Assembly: GCF_002078875.1 (NCBI RefSeq)
Contig: NC_034424.1
Location: 2,014,924 to 2,078,923, forward strand
Reading direction: 5' to 3'
DNA from: Numida meleagris
Lineage: Eukaryota > Chordata > Aves > Galliformes > Numididae
DNA length: 64,000 nt
Below are positions 1 to 14,580 of this stretch, one piece after another. The number at the start of each line of letters is the position of its first letter. The first letter of the stretch is position 1. The position numbers were made by a program, and so were the translations under genes. The notes beneath the pieces are model-generated. The model did no database searches and was not told the origin of the DNA. It saw nothing but the letters and a program-made list of their open reading frames with translations.

Positions 1-2710
<2,710 letters not shown>

Positions 2711-5700
2711 TAAGCACTTACTGGTTTTGTTGGAGTTGTTTCTGAGCAGTCACACTGAAGTTATTGCAGATGATCCCAGGTTGGTTAAGCACAAATAAAG
2801 GACTTGAGCCAACTTTACTGCTGAGAGCAAAACATTAGGGCATTAAGTGTCTTAAAACAGTACAATACAAAAAGCAATACAGCGCTAAGTCTCCACTGTG
2901 GTGAAGCTGTTGTCTTACGTGAGTCATTTATATTTTATTTACTTTCCACCGCAGCTATTTCATAAGCCTCTGTTGCTATGATGGCAAAATACACTGCAAT
3001 GTCATTTTTATGAGCTACAAAGATGACTTTCATTAAACTTACCCCAGCACACATTAACATTGCTTTATAACGATTATAACTGAACATTACACTTTATTGC
3101 AAGCAGTGATCAACTTTAACAAAGACCTAAATTCTTCAATTTAACAAAAAAGCGTATTTTTCTTTTTTTTAATTGGACAGTAAAGATTACCAGTAATCCT
3201 TCTGATATATATTGACATAGCCACAGCGCAATTCATTAACATTTGCTTCCGTGCTTGTATTTCTGCAAAGCTTAAACAATGGAGTAAAATGAAAATGCCT
3301 TTTAAAAAAATGTTGGAGAGAAAAAGAAGTGTTGGCTTCACAAGTGGATTTTCAGGTGTCTTTGTAGGCAGGTCAGCTTAATCCCTGCCCACTCTGACTA
3401 GGGAAACTGAGGTCCAACACTGTACGGAGACTCGCTGGACACCAGTTGAGAGGCCAGTGGCAGAACTGGCACGTGACGTTTTGCCAAAGCTGTGGGCTGC
3501 TGCTATATCTCTGCTCTGAACTGTGTGGTGGCTTGAACCCATTATTCCCCAGAGCACTGTCCACAGTGACAACGGAGTGCCAGTTGTATTGACTTTTATC
3601 ACTGTGTCTGTTCAGTAGCAACTGTCCTCAATTAAGCAACCACGCTTTACCTCCCCTTAATTCTGTGACTGTAGGATTCAAAAAAAGGACCATTTGCTTT
3701 TCTTTCAATTTGGAACTTGTCTGCTCATTGTTTTGCAGCTGTTTTTCTAGCCCAAATTCAAATTAATTAATAGTTTATTGGTTAGCTGGAGCAGAGTTCT
3801 GCCTTGACTCTGCTGCCATCTCGCTTTTAAGGATTTTGTCTTTTCTTGGACTCTAAAACCCAAATTCTCCATTAATGCAATAAAAATGAGAATTTTTTGC
3901 ATGGTTGTGCATTGCTTTGTTTCATTCTGGAGATTGTTCTGTTATGAACAATCCACTATGAGGAGATCATTAGCTGAACCTCGAGGTCTGAAAGCTGAGG
4001 TGGAGAAGTTATGAAACACAGCTAGCTGCTCCAAGCATTGAATCCCTGTGGGAATGGCTGGCTTTTCAATTTCTGTGTTGCCAGTGCTGCATAAATGCCA
4101 CATGAATATACAGTGAAGTTGCTCTAAAATACCCATCTTTTTTTTGTTTAATAACATGAGGTTCAGAAGGTCTTATAGAACAAGCAGCGTATGCAAACCA
4201 GCTGAATTAGGGAATAATAAAAACGTCCTGTAAAAGCACTGTTGAAAGTATGATAGGAATATAAAAAAAGCTTTCTAGTACAGCTGAATAATAACAATAA
4301 TTAAAATCAACTTAATGTTAGTAAATCTTCAAATACAAAATATAGCATGAAGGCTAGACCAAAGACAGAATGAAGTTTTTGGAATTTGGGCACTGAAATG
4401 TAGAACTGTGCCATCAATTGGGATTTCCCATTTCTGTTTCTGAGGCCAGGATTTTCAGCTATGATCCTGTGCATCAGGAATTTCCAAAGCAGATTCCTTG
4501 TCCAGGACTGTGTACAGGCCAATGACCAAAGTAAAACCAAATTGCTTTGTGGGAAAAGCAGAAATATCTCATAATGATGTTATAAAGCATTTGCATAAAT
4601 GAAAGAGCAAAAGGTCTTGATGTTCTGCTCTAACGTAACTGTGGAGATTTTTGTTTATTACTCATGTAAATACCTAATTGTTTTTAAATCCTTCTAGCAT
4701 CATTGACCTCAGAGAATCCTTGTAGCAAGGAGTTCCACACATTAATAGTTGGTTTGAATGAAGAAAAATATTTTCTTCCTTGATTTTAAATATGTTGTCT
4801 TTCTGCACAGGAATGTATTTCTTTTTATTACTCCTCTTTTCTGCTGCATTTCTACCTTGTATCACCTATTTTTTTTTTCTGCTGTAAAGCATGCAGAGCC
4901 AATCTGCTCTTTCCCTTCCTTCCCATGGAAGGCTCTCCAGGCTTCTAATATTTATAGTATCTATCTCCGAGCATTTTGTTTGTTCATTTTTTTTCCTCAT
5001 TTATTTTTGATGCAAGATAGGAAGAATGGAAAGCTGTGTCCCAGCATCCTAAGGGGTGTCTTAATCTGGTTGACTTTGCTCTGTAGCAGTTTCCATATAT
5101 TGAGTAGTTACTGGTGCTGGAAGGGAGGTTTCCTTGTTCTCTGTCATGCTCAAGTTCTTACCTCAAGGGCTGTAACTGGTTTAGAACCAAGGGAAGTATT
5201 TTAATGACTGAAATATTCCTTCATCTGTATGCTACCTCCCGTTTGTCAACAGTGATTTTGATTTAGCATTCTGCTCATCATTTATTGATTGCTTTTGATG
5301 TTTCTTAGAGTCATCTTTATTTGTAAAGCGCATAAAATTTTATTACCTCTTGCTGCATTTGTTGCATTAAACACGTGATTCTGATAAACTTTGGAGGTTG
5401 ATACTATTAACTCCTTTTTATATTGAGATCATAGTCTGTTTAGTACACTAGAAGAAAACAATAGGTCTTTGTTTTCTACTTCTTAAATGCTATGTGAATT
5501 GATCATGTTCTAGACTCAGTCTACGGACTTACCCTAGTTGACACTTGTGTTGTAAGAATGGAACTCCTTAGCAGCCTGGACCTTGAGTAACTGTCTATAC
5601 ATCTTTCCTTTTTTCTAGGAGTACTTTTATTTATTTTTTTTTCCTGTGGTGAAATAAGCCTATAAAAAGGAAGAAAATATTAATAAATAATACCTGCAAA

Positions 5701-7244
5701 GTTTTCAAGGAGGTACCTTGGCACAGCTAACATATTTTGGTGCCAGCTCATTACTGATAAATCACTAGAAGTACAGCTGTACTTGAAACTGAAGCAAATG
5801 TATCTAAGGCTATTTTAGATGTGGATTGTTTAATATAATCAGCGGTGTATCTGCTTGAGGAATCTATACTAAGGTGTTTTAAACAGTGACATCCTTAATG
5901 TGTGACTACTTAATACTGGAAGCCTTAATTGATGGAGTGATTAACAAATGCCTTCTTTACTGAAAGGCTGGGAACAAAGGAGAGAATTGTAACAAAGCTA
6001 ATGCAGTGCTGAATTTAGACATGCATGACTTAAATGAAAACTCAACCAACTGTCCAGTCAGTTTCCTTAGAAGTTGGATTGACTTTCTTGACATAGGATC
6101 ATAGAAAGATCAGGGATGAGGCTGTTGCTTCACCTACTTCTCATGTGTATGTTGAAGAATGAAGGCATGCTCAGGAGAGTTTAAATATCTTTAAAATGAA
6201 ATAACAGGAGATTTCATGTAGAATGCCTATACATGTTTGTTGTGGGGCCAAGAGAAAAGACTAAGCATGGAAAATTGTAACTCAGTGGAGTCCTTTTGGG
6301 AATGTTGTGAGAAAGTGTCCTGTTGCACCACGTGAGTTACAAACCTGGAAGCATCTTCAAGGCTGTAAGATGCTTAGTGCTGCGAGTTTCAGACCAGAAG
6401 CAGTGATCAAATCACGATTTTTTCTTCTCACAGAACTTAGGCCAGTAATTTATTCGTTAATTACCATGTCAAACCCATAAATATTGACTGTATGTATTAT
6501 TCAAAAGCAAAAGGTGTGGTTCATTTAGAAAGGGGCGCGTAGTCCTAACTTGAATGTCAACGGAAGAAGTCAATTATCTTTTTTTAGCAAATTCCTTAAA
6601 GAGACCAACTCTTCCCAATGCCGGGAGTCAGCTGACAGAGGTGCAAAAACCAGTGCTTCCCACCATGGGGCTCCTCTAGGCACAGGTGAAGCATTCCCAT
6701 AAAATGGCTCTTCTCCAGTTCAACCAATGTCAAATAAAGTCTTGCTGGTGATCAGCAGCCCTGTCCTGTCCCATCTGCCCCTTGTCAGGACGAGGCTGCT
6801 CTTTGTGCTCTTTGTTTTATGTTTTCTTCTGGCTCCGTGCAAAAACGGTATCAAGTCAGTTTGAAATTGTGTCTTTCAGAGGAATTAAAACATGCTTTTT
6901 CAGTCAAACTCCTCAAAACTGTAGCAGCTATGAGGCTGTCACACTGCCTTTCTATCAGAGAGCGGAGAACTAGGTTCTCTGCACAGAGTAAAGAGCTTAT
7001 AAGTCCACAAATATTCTTTTGAAGATGTTTCTCTTATCTTACAAGGACATACATCATTCTGAAAACACATTGCTCAGGGACTCAAAGTGTTTCTGTTCAG
7101 AGCCAATCAGGTCGCCTGTCTTCTGCATTTTAATTCTTTGCCAGTCCAGCTCTTTCACACAACACTGATTCTGAGCGTTACTTTTCTTCTGGAGTAAGCA
7201 GGCTTTGTAAAAGGGTGGCAGTTCTCTCTTTCAGCTCACTGTAA

Positions 7245-7345
7245 CATAGAGTGATAAAGGTTGGAAAGACCACTAAGATCATCTAGTCCAACCATCAACG
7301 CATGCTTGTGACTGCCATCAATCCATGCCATTCCCCGACACAACA
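7245..7345 (-). mobile_element. CR1 LINE 3'-end fragment, reverse orientation
   Basis: Contains CATAGAGTGATAAAGGTTGGAAAGACC followed by the CATCTAGTCCAACCATCAAC block. These are the reverse complement of the conserved CR1 3' untranslated end. It is heavily 5'-truncated, as is usual for CR1, and diverged. The distal boundary is approximate. Confidence 0.75.
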
Positions 7346-7598
7346 AAACTTAGCAAACCTCAGGTTTCAGCTTTCTGTAGAAGAAATAGAGCAACAAGCC
7401 CTTGATACAGCTGGGAAAAATAACCTTACATCCATGAAAAATGTCAGCAACATGCATGAGATTGCCAGAGAGGGTAATTGTTAGAAAAGCAAATTAGAGA
7501 CCCAAAATCAGAGTGAAAGTGCGAGGCCTTTTTCTAAGGGATGCATTTTATTCGCTTTATTTACTTAACAAATTTGAAGCTTCAGTGGTTAAATCTCT

Positions 7599-7645
7599 TC
7601 CCCTCCCTTCCCCTCCCTTCCCCTCCCTTCCCCTCCCTTCCCTTC
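7599..7645. repeat. (CCCCTCCCTT)n decamer repeat
   Basis: About four and a half copies of a C-rich 10-mer. The complementary strand has at least four closely spaced runs of three or four G, so it fits the canonical G-quadruplex pattern on the minus strand. The pyrimidine/purine strand bias could also favour triplex DNA. It lies in intron 8 away from splice sites. Confidence 0.9.
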
Positions 7646-10600
7646 TCTTCTTCAGTACAAGATGCCTGCCTTGATTCCCAGTCCTTCGATGTGCTGAAGA
7701 TTGTCAGTGCTTAATGACCAGCAATAAATCTTACCGCTGAGACACTTCTCACTCTGATATACTAGTGAAGGCCCCATGCCTTTGTTTGGAGGCTAGAAGT
7801 TGCTGATACAATACTGTGTCTTTGTTGAATATTTCTTTTAATGTAGAGGAACTGTTCTTTGGAGGCTTTTCAGGCTCCTTAATTATCTTCTGCCAGTCTC
7901 TATTACAGTGATGACTAAAGGCAATGCGACTTCTGAGCGTCTGCTGAGGTTGCTGCCTGGTTAAGAAAAACATCCTGGTAACAATGTGATATCTTCTGCT
8001 GAACTGTCTTATTAGCAGGCTTTGAAACCTCATAAAGTCCCACTGGGGTGGATGTGATCTTGCAGTTCCCCAGTGGATGTAAAGCAGATGGGAGTGACTG
8101 TCAAGGGTAAGAATGGAGGAGAGTCAGGCTGGAGACAATGCATATATGAGATGGAGTTTTTGGTTATTTTAAAGTGACAGCAGAGCTGAACCTTGGCTGA
8201 GGAATGTCTGTGGAGGAAGATAGGTTGGGGATCAAGTGGTGGCCTTGGATTTGGGGTAAAGGCTCATCTGGTCTGCAGAGTTATCTCAGGACTCCGTATT
8301 TTGTAGGTGAAAATACACTGATACCAAATTGCTACTTGCAAATTCGGAGGACCCACTGGTATGTGCCATTCTGGTTTCTGAAACCTCGTGTAGTTAAATC
8401 TGTCCTCTATCTGGCTGTGGGGACACACATGACTCTGGAAGACCAGAAGGTCCCAGTACACATTGCAAACCACGATGTTTGTGCAGTTCTCACGCCCCTA
8501 GGGAATGCAGAGTCTCAGGACTGCTCTTCAGCTGCTGCCCAAAAGGTGGAGAAGAGCCATGCCTGATTATTACAGGAGCACATCAAGTGTGAGGCCACTC
8601 AGCAACAGGAGAAACGATAGTTTATTTTCCTACCCAATCTGAGATCTCTGTAAGGAACTAATGCAGTGATTTTCTTCCCGCACTATTACAAATTGAGTGC
8701 AGAATTGAGTCTCCATCTAAGCAAACAGGCTCTTTCTTTACTGGAGCACGTTAAGTAACTCTTAACGTGATATCATTGAAGCCAGCAACTCTTGGAGCAC
8801 TGACCATTGAGCACGCCCGGTCTGCCTGAGCTCTTCCTTTCACAGACACCTCATGCACTGCCCTCTTCTGAGTGCAGCTCCTAAGGAGACGCTGCCTGCT
8901 GCCCTTTGCTAGCTCATTACTTCTGCTACCACCTGCATGGCTGTGCATCTGCTCCCAGCAGTCCCACGGGGTAGCTTGTATTCGTCCATCGCGTTTGCAG
9001 ACCCTTTGTCCGGCTGCCTCTGGGAAGGGGATGTCTTATCTAAGCATCCCTTCTGTTCTAGGGCAACTGTTTGTTTTAATTGTCGTTAATTCTGTTTAAC
9101 TCTTTCTGTGCAGCTTTTCCTTAGGCGAGACTTCAGAAGTACCTTTTGATTTTGAGCTTTGAGAGAAAAGATTCTTGAACCATCTAAAAAAGAAAAGTAC
9201 ATTTTAGTTGTCCAACCCAACCAAGGAATTTCCAAAAACACCCAATTCGTATTGTTTTCTTTTTTAAGGATTTCACACTTTTTAAGTGCAGATTTACATC
9301 TCAGTTGACATTTTTAACCCTCTCCCAGCACCACTGATTTCCTTCCCCCTTCTGCGTCTTTGGTGCATTAGTTTGCATTTTGTTTTGTTCCCCCTTGCTT
9401 GAGTTTCTTGTCTGCCTGAGTCCTTAACATTATTTTCCAGCCGCCTCAATTTGCTGTCTTATTAATGTATCATTCATTCTCTCTCTCCCCCAGATGATTA
9501 ATAAAGAGATTATATAAGACTTGTGTGGTAGTGCTGATCCCTCCAGTATTCCTCCAGACAGCTCTTTCAGCTTCACACTTTGATGTTTGGCTGTGGTTTG
9601 CTGTTATTTTTGTAGTTAGCCTTCCATCTAGGCTGGTTTAAATGGGATTTTGGGTAAAGTTTTGTAGGAGTGCAGTGTCAGATCTCTTAGTAAGATCCTA
9701 AATTACGTCTCTGCCAAACATGGAAGAATTTGTCACTTTTAATAATACAAGGAAGCATACAGTTAACCAGCTGCCAATTCAATATTTTGTACACTTCAGA
9801 TTGTCCTTTAGAAAACCCTTACATAATTTTACAGCAGCAAGCTAAAATCTGCAGTTCAGACCATATGAACTGTGAGGTTTCAAGTGTTGGTGCAGTGTGT
9901 GGTGTGTGCTGCAGGCTGACTTGGGCGATGACATTTGCATTGTGAAACCTTGGGAAATTTGGTCGTTCTTCATGCAGATAGAAATGAGTCATTTCTGATT
10001 GAGGGGCGGTGGGTCTTTTTTCAGTGCTCTTTGAATTCTCGTACTGTTGGAAAGTATAAACTTGTATTTTGGAGACTATACAGGAATGGAAAACCAACGG
10101 TGGCATCTCTCGTGTGTTGCACTTTGAACTGTACTAGCCTGAACTCCGCTATGGCAATCTTGACATTGATTTTATTTTGACAAAGATTTGATCCGATGGC
10201 TGTTTGGTGACTTTTGTTCCCTGCGATGTGACACAGCTGAAGTGTGGCACAGCCCCACTTGTGTTACCCTGTGCTGTGAGACATGGATCCTTTCTCCCTA
10301 GGTTAAGTCCTGCTCTTATTGATGGAGACATAATTGTGGTAATGGCCATAAAACATCTTTCACTCCTTGGTGTCTCCAATATTGATGGGCAAGAGGGACC
10401 CTCCTCTGGCTTTGGCTTTGCTTGGGGCTGGAGAAGGGTTCTTGCTCTACAGAAATCCTTTGTGGGTGGTAGCTTGGTGAAGAAACTGGAGTGCATGGCT
10501 CATTCCGAAGAAGGAGATCATAGAGGAATGCTGTAGGCAGTTTGTCTAACCTCCTTCCCTGCGCAAGAAGGGTACAGGGTAACAAAAAACGCTCTGCAAA

Positions 10601-10754
10601 CCGTCCTTCCTCCCCAGGCTTGGTGTAACTCGGTAATACAACGGGATAAGGCTGGCGGCAGCTGAGGCAGAGGTCTGCTGCACCCGGCTCAGCTGCTTTT
10701 AGAGTGGGGATGTGATGCATCTGAGGTTGAGCCTGGATGTTTTTCTTCTTACAG

Positions 10755-10811
10755 AGGAGGTCATGCTGGCCGAGGAAGACAAGAACGCGGAAGAGAAATC
10801 TCCTCTGGACG
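10755..10811 (+). CDS. CACNA1B: CACNA1B exon 9: I-II linker segment
   Basis: A 57-bp exon encoding E-EVMLAEEDKNAEEKSPLD and the first base of the next codon. The Glu is the split codon that completes the AID. The EEVMLAEEDxNAEEKSPLD string is characteristic of Cav2.2; Cav2.1 has a differently charged sequence here. The acceptor is TTCTTCTTACAG and the donor GGTAGGTC. Phase is 1 at both ends, so an exon of length 3n with the same phases could be inserted downstream without changing frame (see 11506-11580). It is an acidic cytosolic linker without secondary structure signatures. Confidence 0.96.
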
Positions 10812-11505
10812 GTAGGTCGTTTTGCTGTGTGGTTTTCCTCCCGCAACACAAGAGGTTCACCTGCTGTATGCTGACATGGCTTTCTGCTGCAACCAGGAGG
10901 GTGTGAGGAACACGCTCTTGCATGCACTTGGAATAAGTCGGGCTAAAGAGTCCCTTTTCCCGTACCGGGCCTTTTTGAGGTTGCAGGTGAATGATGAGCA
11001 GTTATGTGACACCACTCTGGGATGGGATCTGCCCTTGGGGTCAGTCGGGCCCTGCACTGCCTGGGGGCCCGCAGTGTGGTGGGGGCACCTGCCCCAAGCA
11101 GAGGCGGCTGTGCCTGGGGATATGCTGCAAGGCGATGCCAGAAGAGAAATACATTGACCAAGAGAAGGCAGGGCTCTGAACCGAGGTTTCCAACGGATGT
11201 GACAAAGAGACTAAGACCCCTGTTACTTGTAAGCAGTAAGACATAACAGGGTGTGGTGATCCTATCTTCCAACATGCGACCCTAGCTGTCAGGCCGGCTG
11301 GAGCTTTGGACACAGTGCAGTGAGGACGTGGGGACCGCTCTCCCCGTGCCTCGAGACCGATGAGCTCTTAGGGTGCGACAGTCAAAGTTCAGTTAAAGAT
11401 TCTTCCCTCTCCCTTTTCTGACCATCTTTCGTCCTCCCATGTCTCCTCCTTTCCCCTCCCCTCCCTTTCCCCCCTCTTTTTTTTTCTCCTCCCATTCACT
11501 GTCAG

Positions 11506-11580
11506 GGAGGGCCGCCTCGGAAGGGCCGATTCAACAAGGCACGGCACCGGCAGAGACTAGCAGCGGCAGCAGCTACAACA
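11506..11580 (+). CDS. CACNA1B: Candidate 75-nt cassette exon in the I-II linker
   Basis: A long C/T tract (11440-11500) ends in CACTGTCAG. Next comes a 75-base block, open in the channel's frame, then ACA|GTGAGTGG, a strong donor. Entering in phase 1 from exon 9 it reads GRAASEGPIQQGTAPAETSS followed by GSSYN. It leaves one base (A) that joins exon 10 to make Met instead of Val, so inclusion adds 25 residues and preserves frame. The peptide is Ser/Thr/Ala/Gly-rich with no hydrophobic segment, as expected for a linker insert. Known family context: a 75-nt alternative exon (9*) sits at a comparable place in CACNA1C, but I claim no homology. I do not recognise this peptide from mammalian CACNA1B. 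The call rests on splice sites, phase and length; transcript support is unknown. Confidence 0.55.
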
Positions 11581-12088
11581 GTGAGTGGATTGCAAATCAT
11601 CAGGGGCTCAGGTGGCACAAGTGGGGCAGCGCGTCCCCCTCGCCCCGAGCACCCAGGTCACCAGCGATGCTTCCCACCTGCTTTGTCTCCTTGCTCTGAG
11701 CTCGGTGGTTCCCGGTGCAACCCATGCCCGGCCGCTGGCTTGGCTGCGTGACCTGGACTCGGGAGGACCTGGGGCTGGAAGGAGGTCAGGGCTGAGGTGC
11801 ACTTGGCAAATCTCTGTGTGTGTGTGCATGTGTGCAGTGGTGTGTGAGTATAGCCAGGGCTTGTGGTCTCGAGCTGCAATGAGCGTCTGGAAGAGCTGAA
11901 GAGTTGAGTGCTGTGAGCACGCTAGAGGTGGGTGCAGGCCATAGAATACAGAGGTACACCGAGGCTCCATCCCTGCTTAAAACGATGTTCCCAGCCTCGA
12001 AGGCAACCTATATGGAGCAGCCCTCCTCTCTGCTGGTAAATGGTCTCAGCCTCCAACATGGGAATGTTGCATCCAAAGTACCTGTAGC

Positions 12089-12357
12089 GATGGGGAATGG
12101 TTTTAAACTAAAGGAGGGGAGATGTAGATTAGATGTCAAGGGGAAGTTTTTCACAGAGGGTGGTGAGGTGCTGGCACAGGCTGCCCAGAGAGGTTGTGGC
12201 TGACCCATCCCTAGAACTGTTCAAGGCTAGGCTGGATGGGACCCTGGGCAGCCTGATCTGGTGCCTGATCTAGCAGTTGGCAACCCTGCCCACAGCAGGG
12301 GGGTTGGAACTAGATGATCTTTGAGGTCCCTTCCAACCCAAGCCATTCTATGATTCG
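12089..12357 (+). mobile_element. CR1 LINE 3'-end fragment, forward orientation
   Basis: Carries the CR1 tail blocks in order: AAACTAAAGGAGGGGAGATG, a variant of GGCTGCCCAGAGAGGTTGTGG, GGTTGGAACTAGATGATCTT and TTCCAACCCAAGCCATTCTATGATT. About 270 bp of the 3' end survives. It inserted in the same orientation as the gene. Confidence 0.92.
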
Positions 12358-13699
12358 GTGGTATACTCTAATTGCTAAATTTAGAGCTTTTTTGAGGGGG
12401 GAATAAGATAAAGGAGAAGGTATTCATTTCATGCCAAGGAGCGCTCTAAAACTTTACTCCTGGGGTTGGTTATGTTCTACTGCTGGGGATGGCCCTGGAC
12501 ACACTGGAGTTTACTGGGAGAGATGCAGCCTGAAGGAGACTAAGGCTGGTGTTGCTGGGACTGAGGGTCCAGCCCTACTACTGGGTGGGGAGAGAAAGAA
12601 GAGGTTATCTGCAAAAATTACATCCAGGTCACAGCTGCAGGTGGAGAGCATTCTCTCTTCTTTGAGCCTCTGAACCTGGGAGGTGTTCTGGGGGCTCCCT
12701 TGAGGTGACATGAGCACTAATTTGTGGAGGAACGAATCCATCTGCAAGGCAGGGAAAGTGATGTAGTGCGAGGGGGTCTTCTCATACGAACCCACCCCCA
12801 TGTCAGTCTCTGTGGAGTGCATGGGCTTGCTGTGTGTGCCTCCTGACCAGTCTGTATCACCACACCGTGGGGTGTCTTACTGCTGATAGCAAGCGGTGCT
12901 TAGTTCCTGTATGTCTTGAAGCTGTGACAAAACCGTGTCAACATATTTTTTCTCTGCTAGTTCTCGAGGTTTGCAGGTAGGTGGTGGCGGGCCCAGCATC
13001 CTGCATTTCCCCGTGTGTGCTGGGTGAGCAGTGCAGACCTCTCCCAGCCTCGGGCTGCGGTTCTCCTTCCTTCGTGTAAAACGATGCAGCGATGTTTACC
13101 CTCCCGACAAAAGATGCTGTTGAACAAAGTGTGTTCTCAAAGAGCTAGGACGTTCCCAGAGGGAAGGGGTTGTGCAGTGGGTGCTATTAAGAGCGCGTGC
13201 ACTGATTTGCAGCAGTTGCTTTCACCATAGTGTTTTCGCTGCTTAAGGCATCGCTCTGCGGTAAGCTGTACCCAAGCCCTGTAAATGCTAACTTCTTAAT
13301 GGTGCACACTGTAAACAGCATTAATGTTTTTAATGGATGGAAGCACTCATCTCATGACCCATGGGGGCTCAGGGAGGTTCAGTGACCCTGCCCAGCCTTT
13401 CTGCTGCGCTAAAAGGTCCAGCAGCTGCAGTGACATACTCTTGCTTCTGTGTAAGCATGCAGAACTGTGCCTGGCAAGCCTTCAGGATCTAGAAGGTTAA
13501 GTGAAAAAGTGCCCTGCCATCGAGGCATGCAGAGGCCCTGCAAGGCTGTGGGTTGGCCGATTTGCTCCAGCTTGCCCTTGTGCGAGAGCTTGAAGCTGGT
13601 GTTGGGCAGTAAGTGCTGGTCATGGAGAGAGAGAAGGGAGGGGGAGAGAGAACCCACTCTGACAGCTCACAGGGTGTTTTCTCTTTAATTTATACACAG

Positions 13700-13789
13700 T
13701 GTTGAAAAGAGCTGCAATAAAGAAGAGCAAAAACGACCTGATTCATGCTGAAGAAGGTGAGGACCATTTCACAGACATTTGCTCCGTTG
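13700..13789 (+). CDS. CACNA1B: CACNA1B exon 10: I-II linker segment
   Basis: A 90-bp exon in phase 1/1. It encodes V-LKRAAIKKSKNDLIHAEEG, then EDHFTDICSV and the first base of a Gly codon. It closely follows the Cav2.2 pattern (LKRAAxKKSxNDLIHAEEGED). The basic cluster followed by an acidic stretch is typical of the cytosolic linker. The acceptor is TTTATACACAG and the donor GGTGAGTA. There is no second AG three bases upstream, so I see no tandem acceptor of the kind that adds one Ala in mammalian channels. Confidence 0.96.
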
Positions 13790-14349
13790 GTGAGTACTGG
13801 CTTCGCATTCCCCCAGGTTTAGACCTTCAACTAAACACGTTCATGTCCTGTTTCTTCCGAGCGGCTCCTTTGCTCCAGAAGGGAAATTACTCAGTTTGCC
13901 AAAGCCAAAGGCATTGCAGATTCACCCACTCCCCTCGCTGCCCTGCTATTGCATGCTGCACCTCCAGTAGAGCCCAAATGCCTGGAGACACCATGCTGTG
14001 CAGGGCACCCCACGGCTCTGCTCAGAACATGCTCGTTTATGCTAATGAAACCCAAATATGTCAAACATTCCCACTAAGCCTCAGCTGTTGTGGTGAGTAG
14101 AGGAAGTGGACAGACTTTTAGTCACATCTGCCACTACAGTGCAGTGCATGGTTTGGCCAAGAGAATGGGCCCTGGGAGATGCCCAACAGTGGCCCACATT
14201 TCCTCGTTCTTGCCTTAGGAAGGGTTCTCATTGAGTTTTCCAGTTTCTAAGGCCAGATATGGTGATGCACAACCACGTGATTGCCCACACACCTCCAATG
14301 CAGAGGGTGGCATCCTGCGAAGTCTGCCGTTGCTGCTGCAAATTTGGTA

Positions 14350-14580
14350 TAGAATCACAGAATCATTAAGGTTGGAATGACCTCTAAGATCACCAAGTCC
14401 ATCCCCACCATGCCCACTGACCACATCCCTCAGTGCCACATCTCCATGGTCCTGGAACACCTCCAGGGACGGGTGACTGCACCACTCCCTGTGCGGCCTG
14501 TGCCAGTGTGTTACCACTCTTTCTGAGAAGAAATCTTTCCTAATACCCAACCTGAACCTCCCCTGACACAACTTGAGGAA
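14350..14580 (-). mobile_element. CR1 LINE 3'-end fragment, reverse orientation
   Basis: Starts with AGAATCACAGAATCATTAAGG and proceeds through the reverse-complemented CR1 tail (CCCTCAGTGCCACATCTCCA, CTGGAACACCTCCAGGGA, AATACCCAACCTGAACCTCC). It shares its subfamily features with the element at 16176-16695, including the order of these blocks. Confidence 0.92.

Larger units (their letters stand above)
10812..13699 (+). other. CACNA1B: CACNA1B intron 9 (about 2.9 kb)
   Basis: Separates exons 9 and 10. It contains the candidate cassette exon at 11506-11580, a CR1 fragment at 12089-12357 and a TG-rich run near 11816-11850. TGCATG hexamers occur at 10919-10924 and 11825-11830. The remainder shows nothing recognisable. 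Confidence 0.8.

Noticed and set aside
4677..5210. 148-codon plus-strand open frame and repeat-like sequence
   Set aside because: Hydrophobic T-rich translation with no splice context. It may be a decayed ancient repeat, but I could not assign a family.
10316..10927. 203-codon minus-strand open frame
   Set aside because: Antisense to exon 9 and flanking intron; no recognisable domain.
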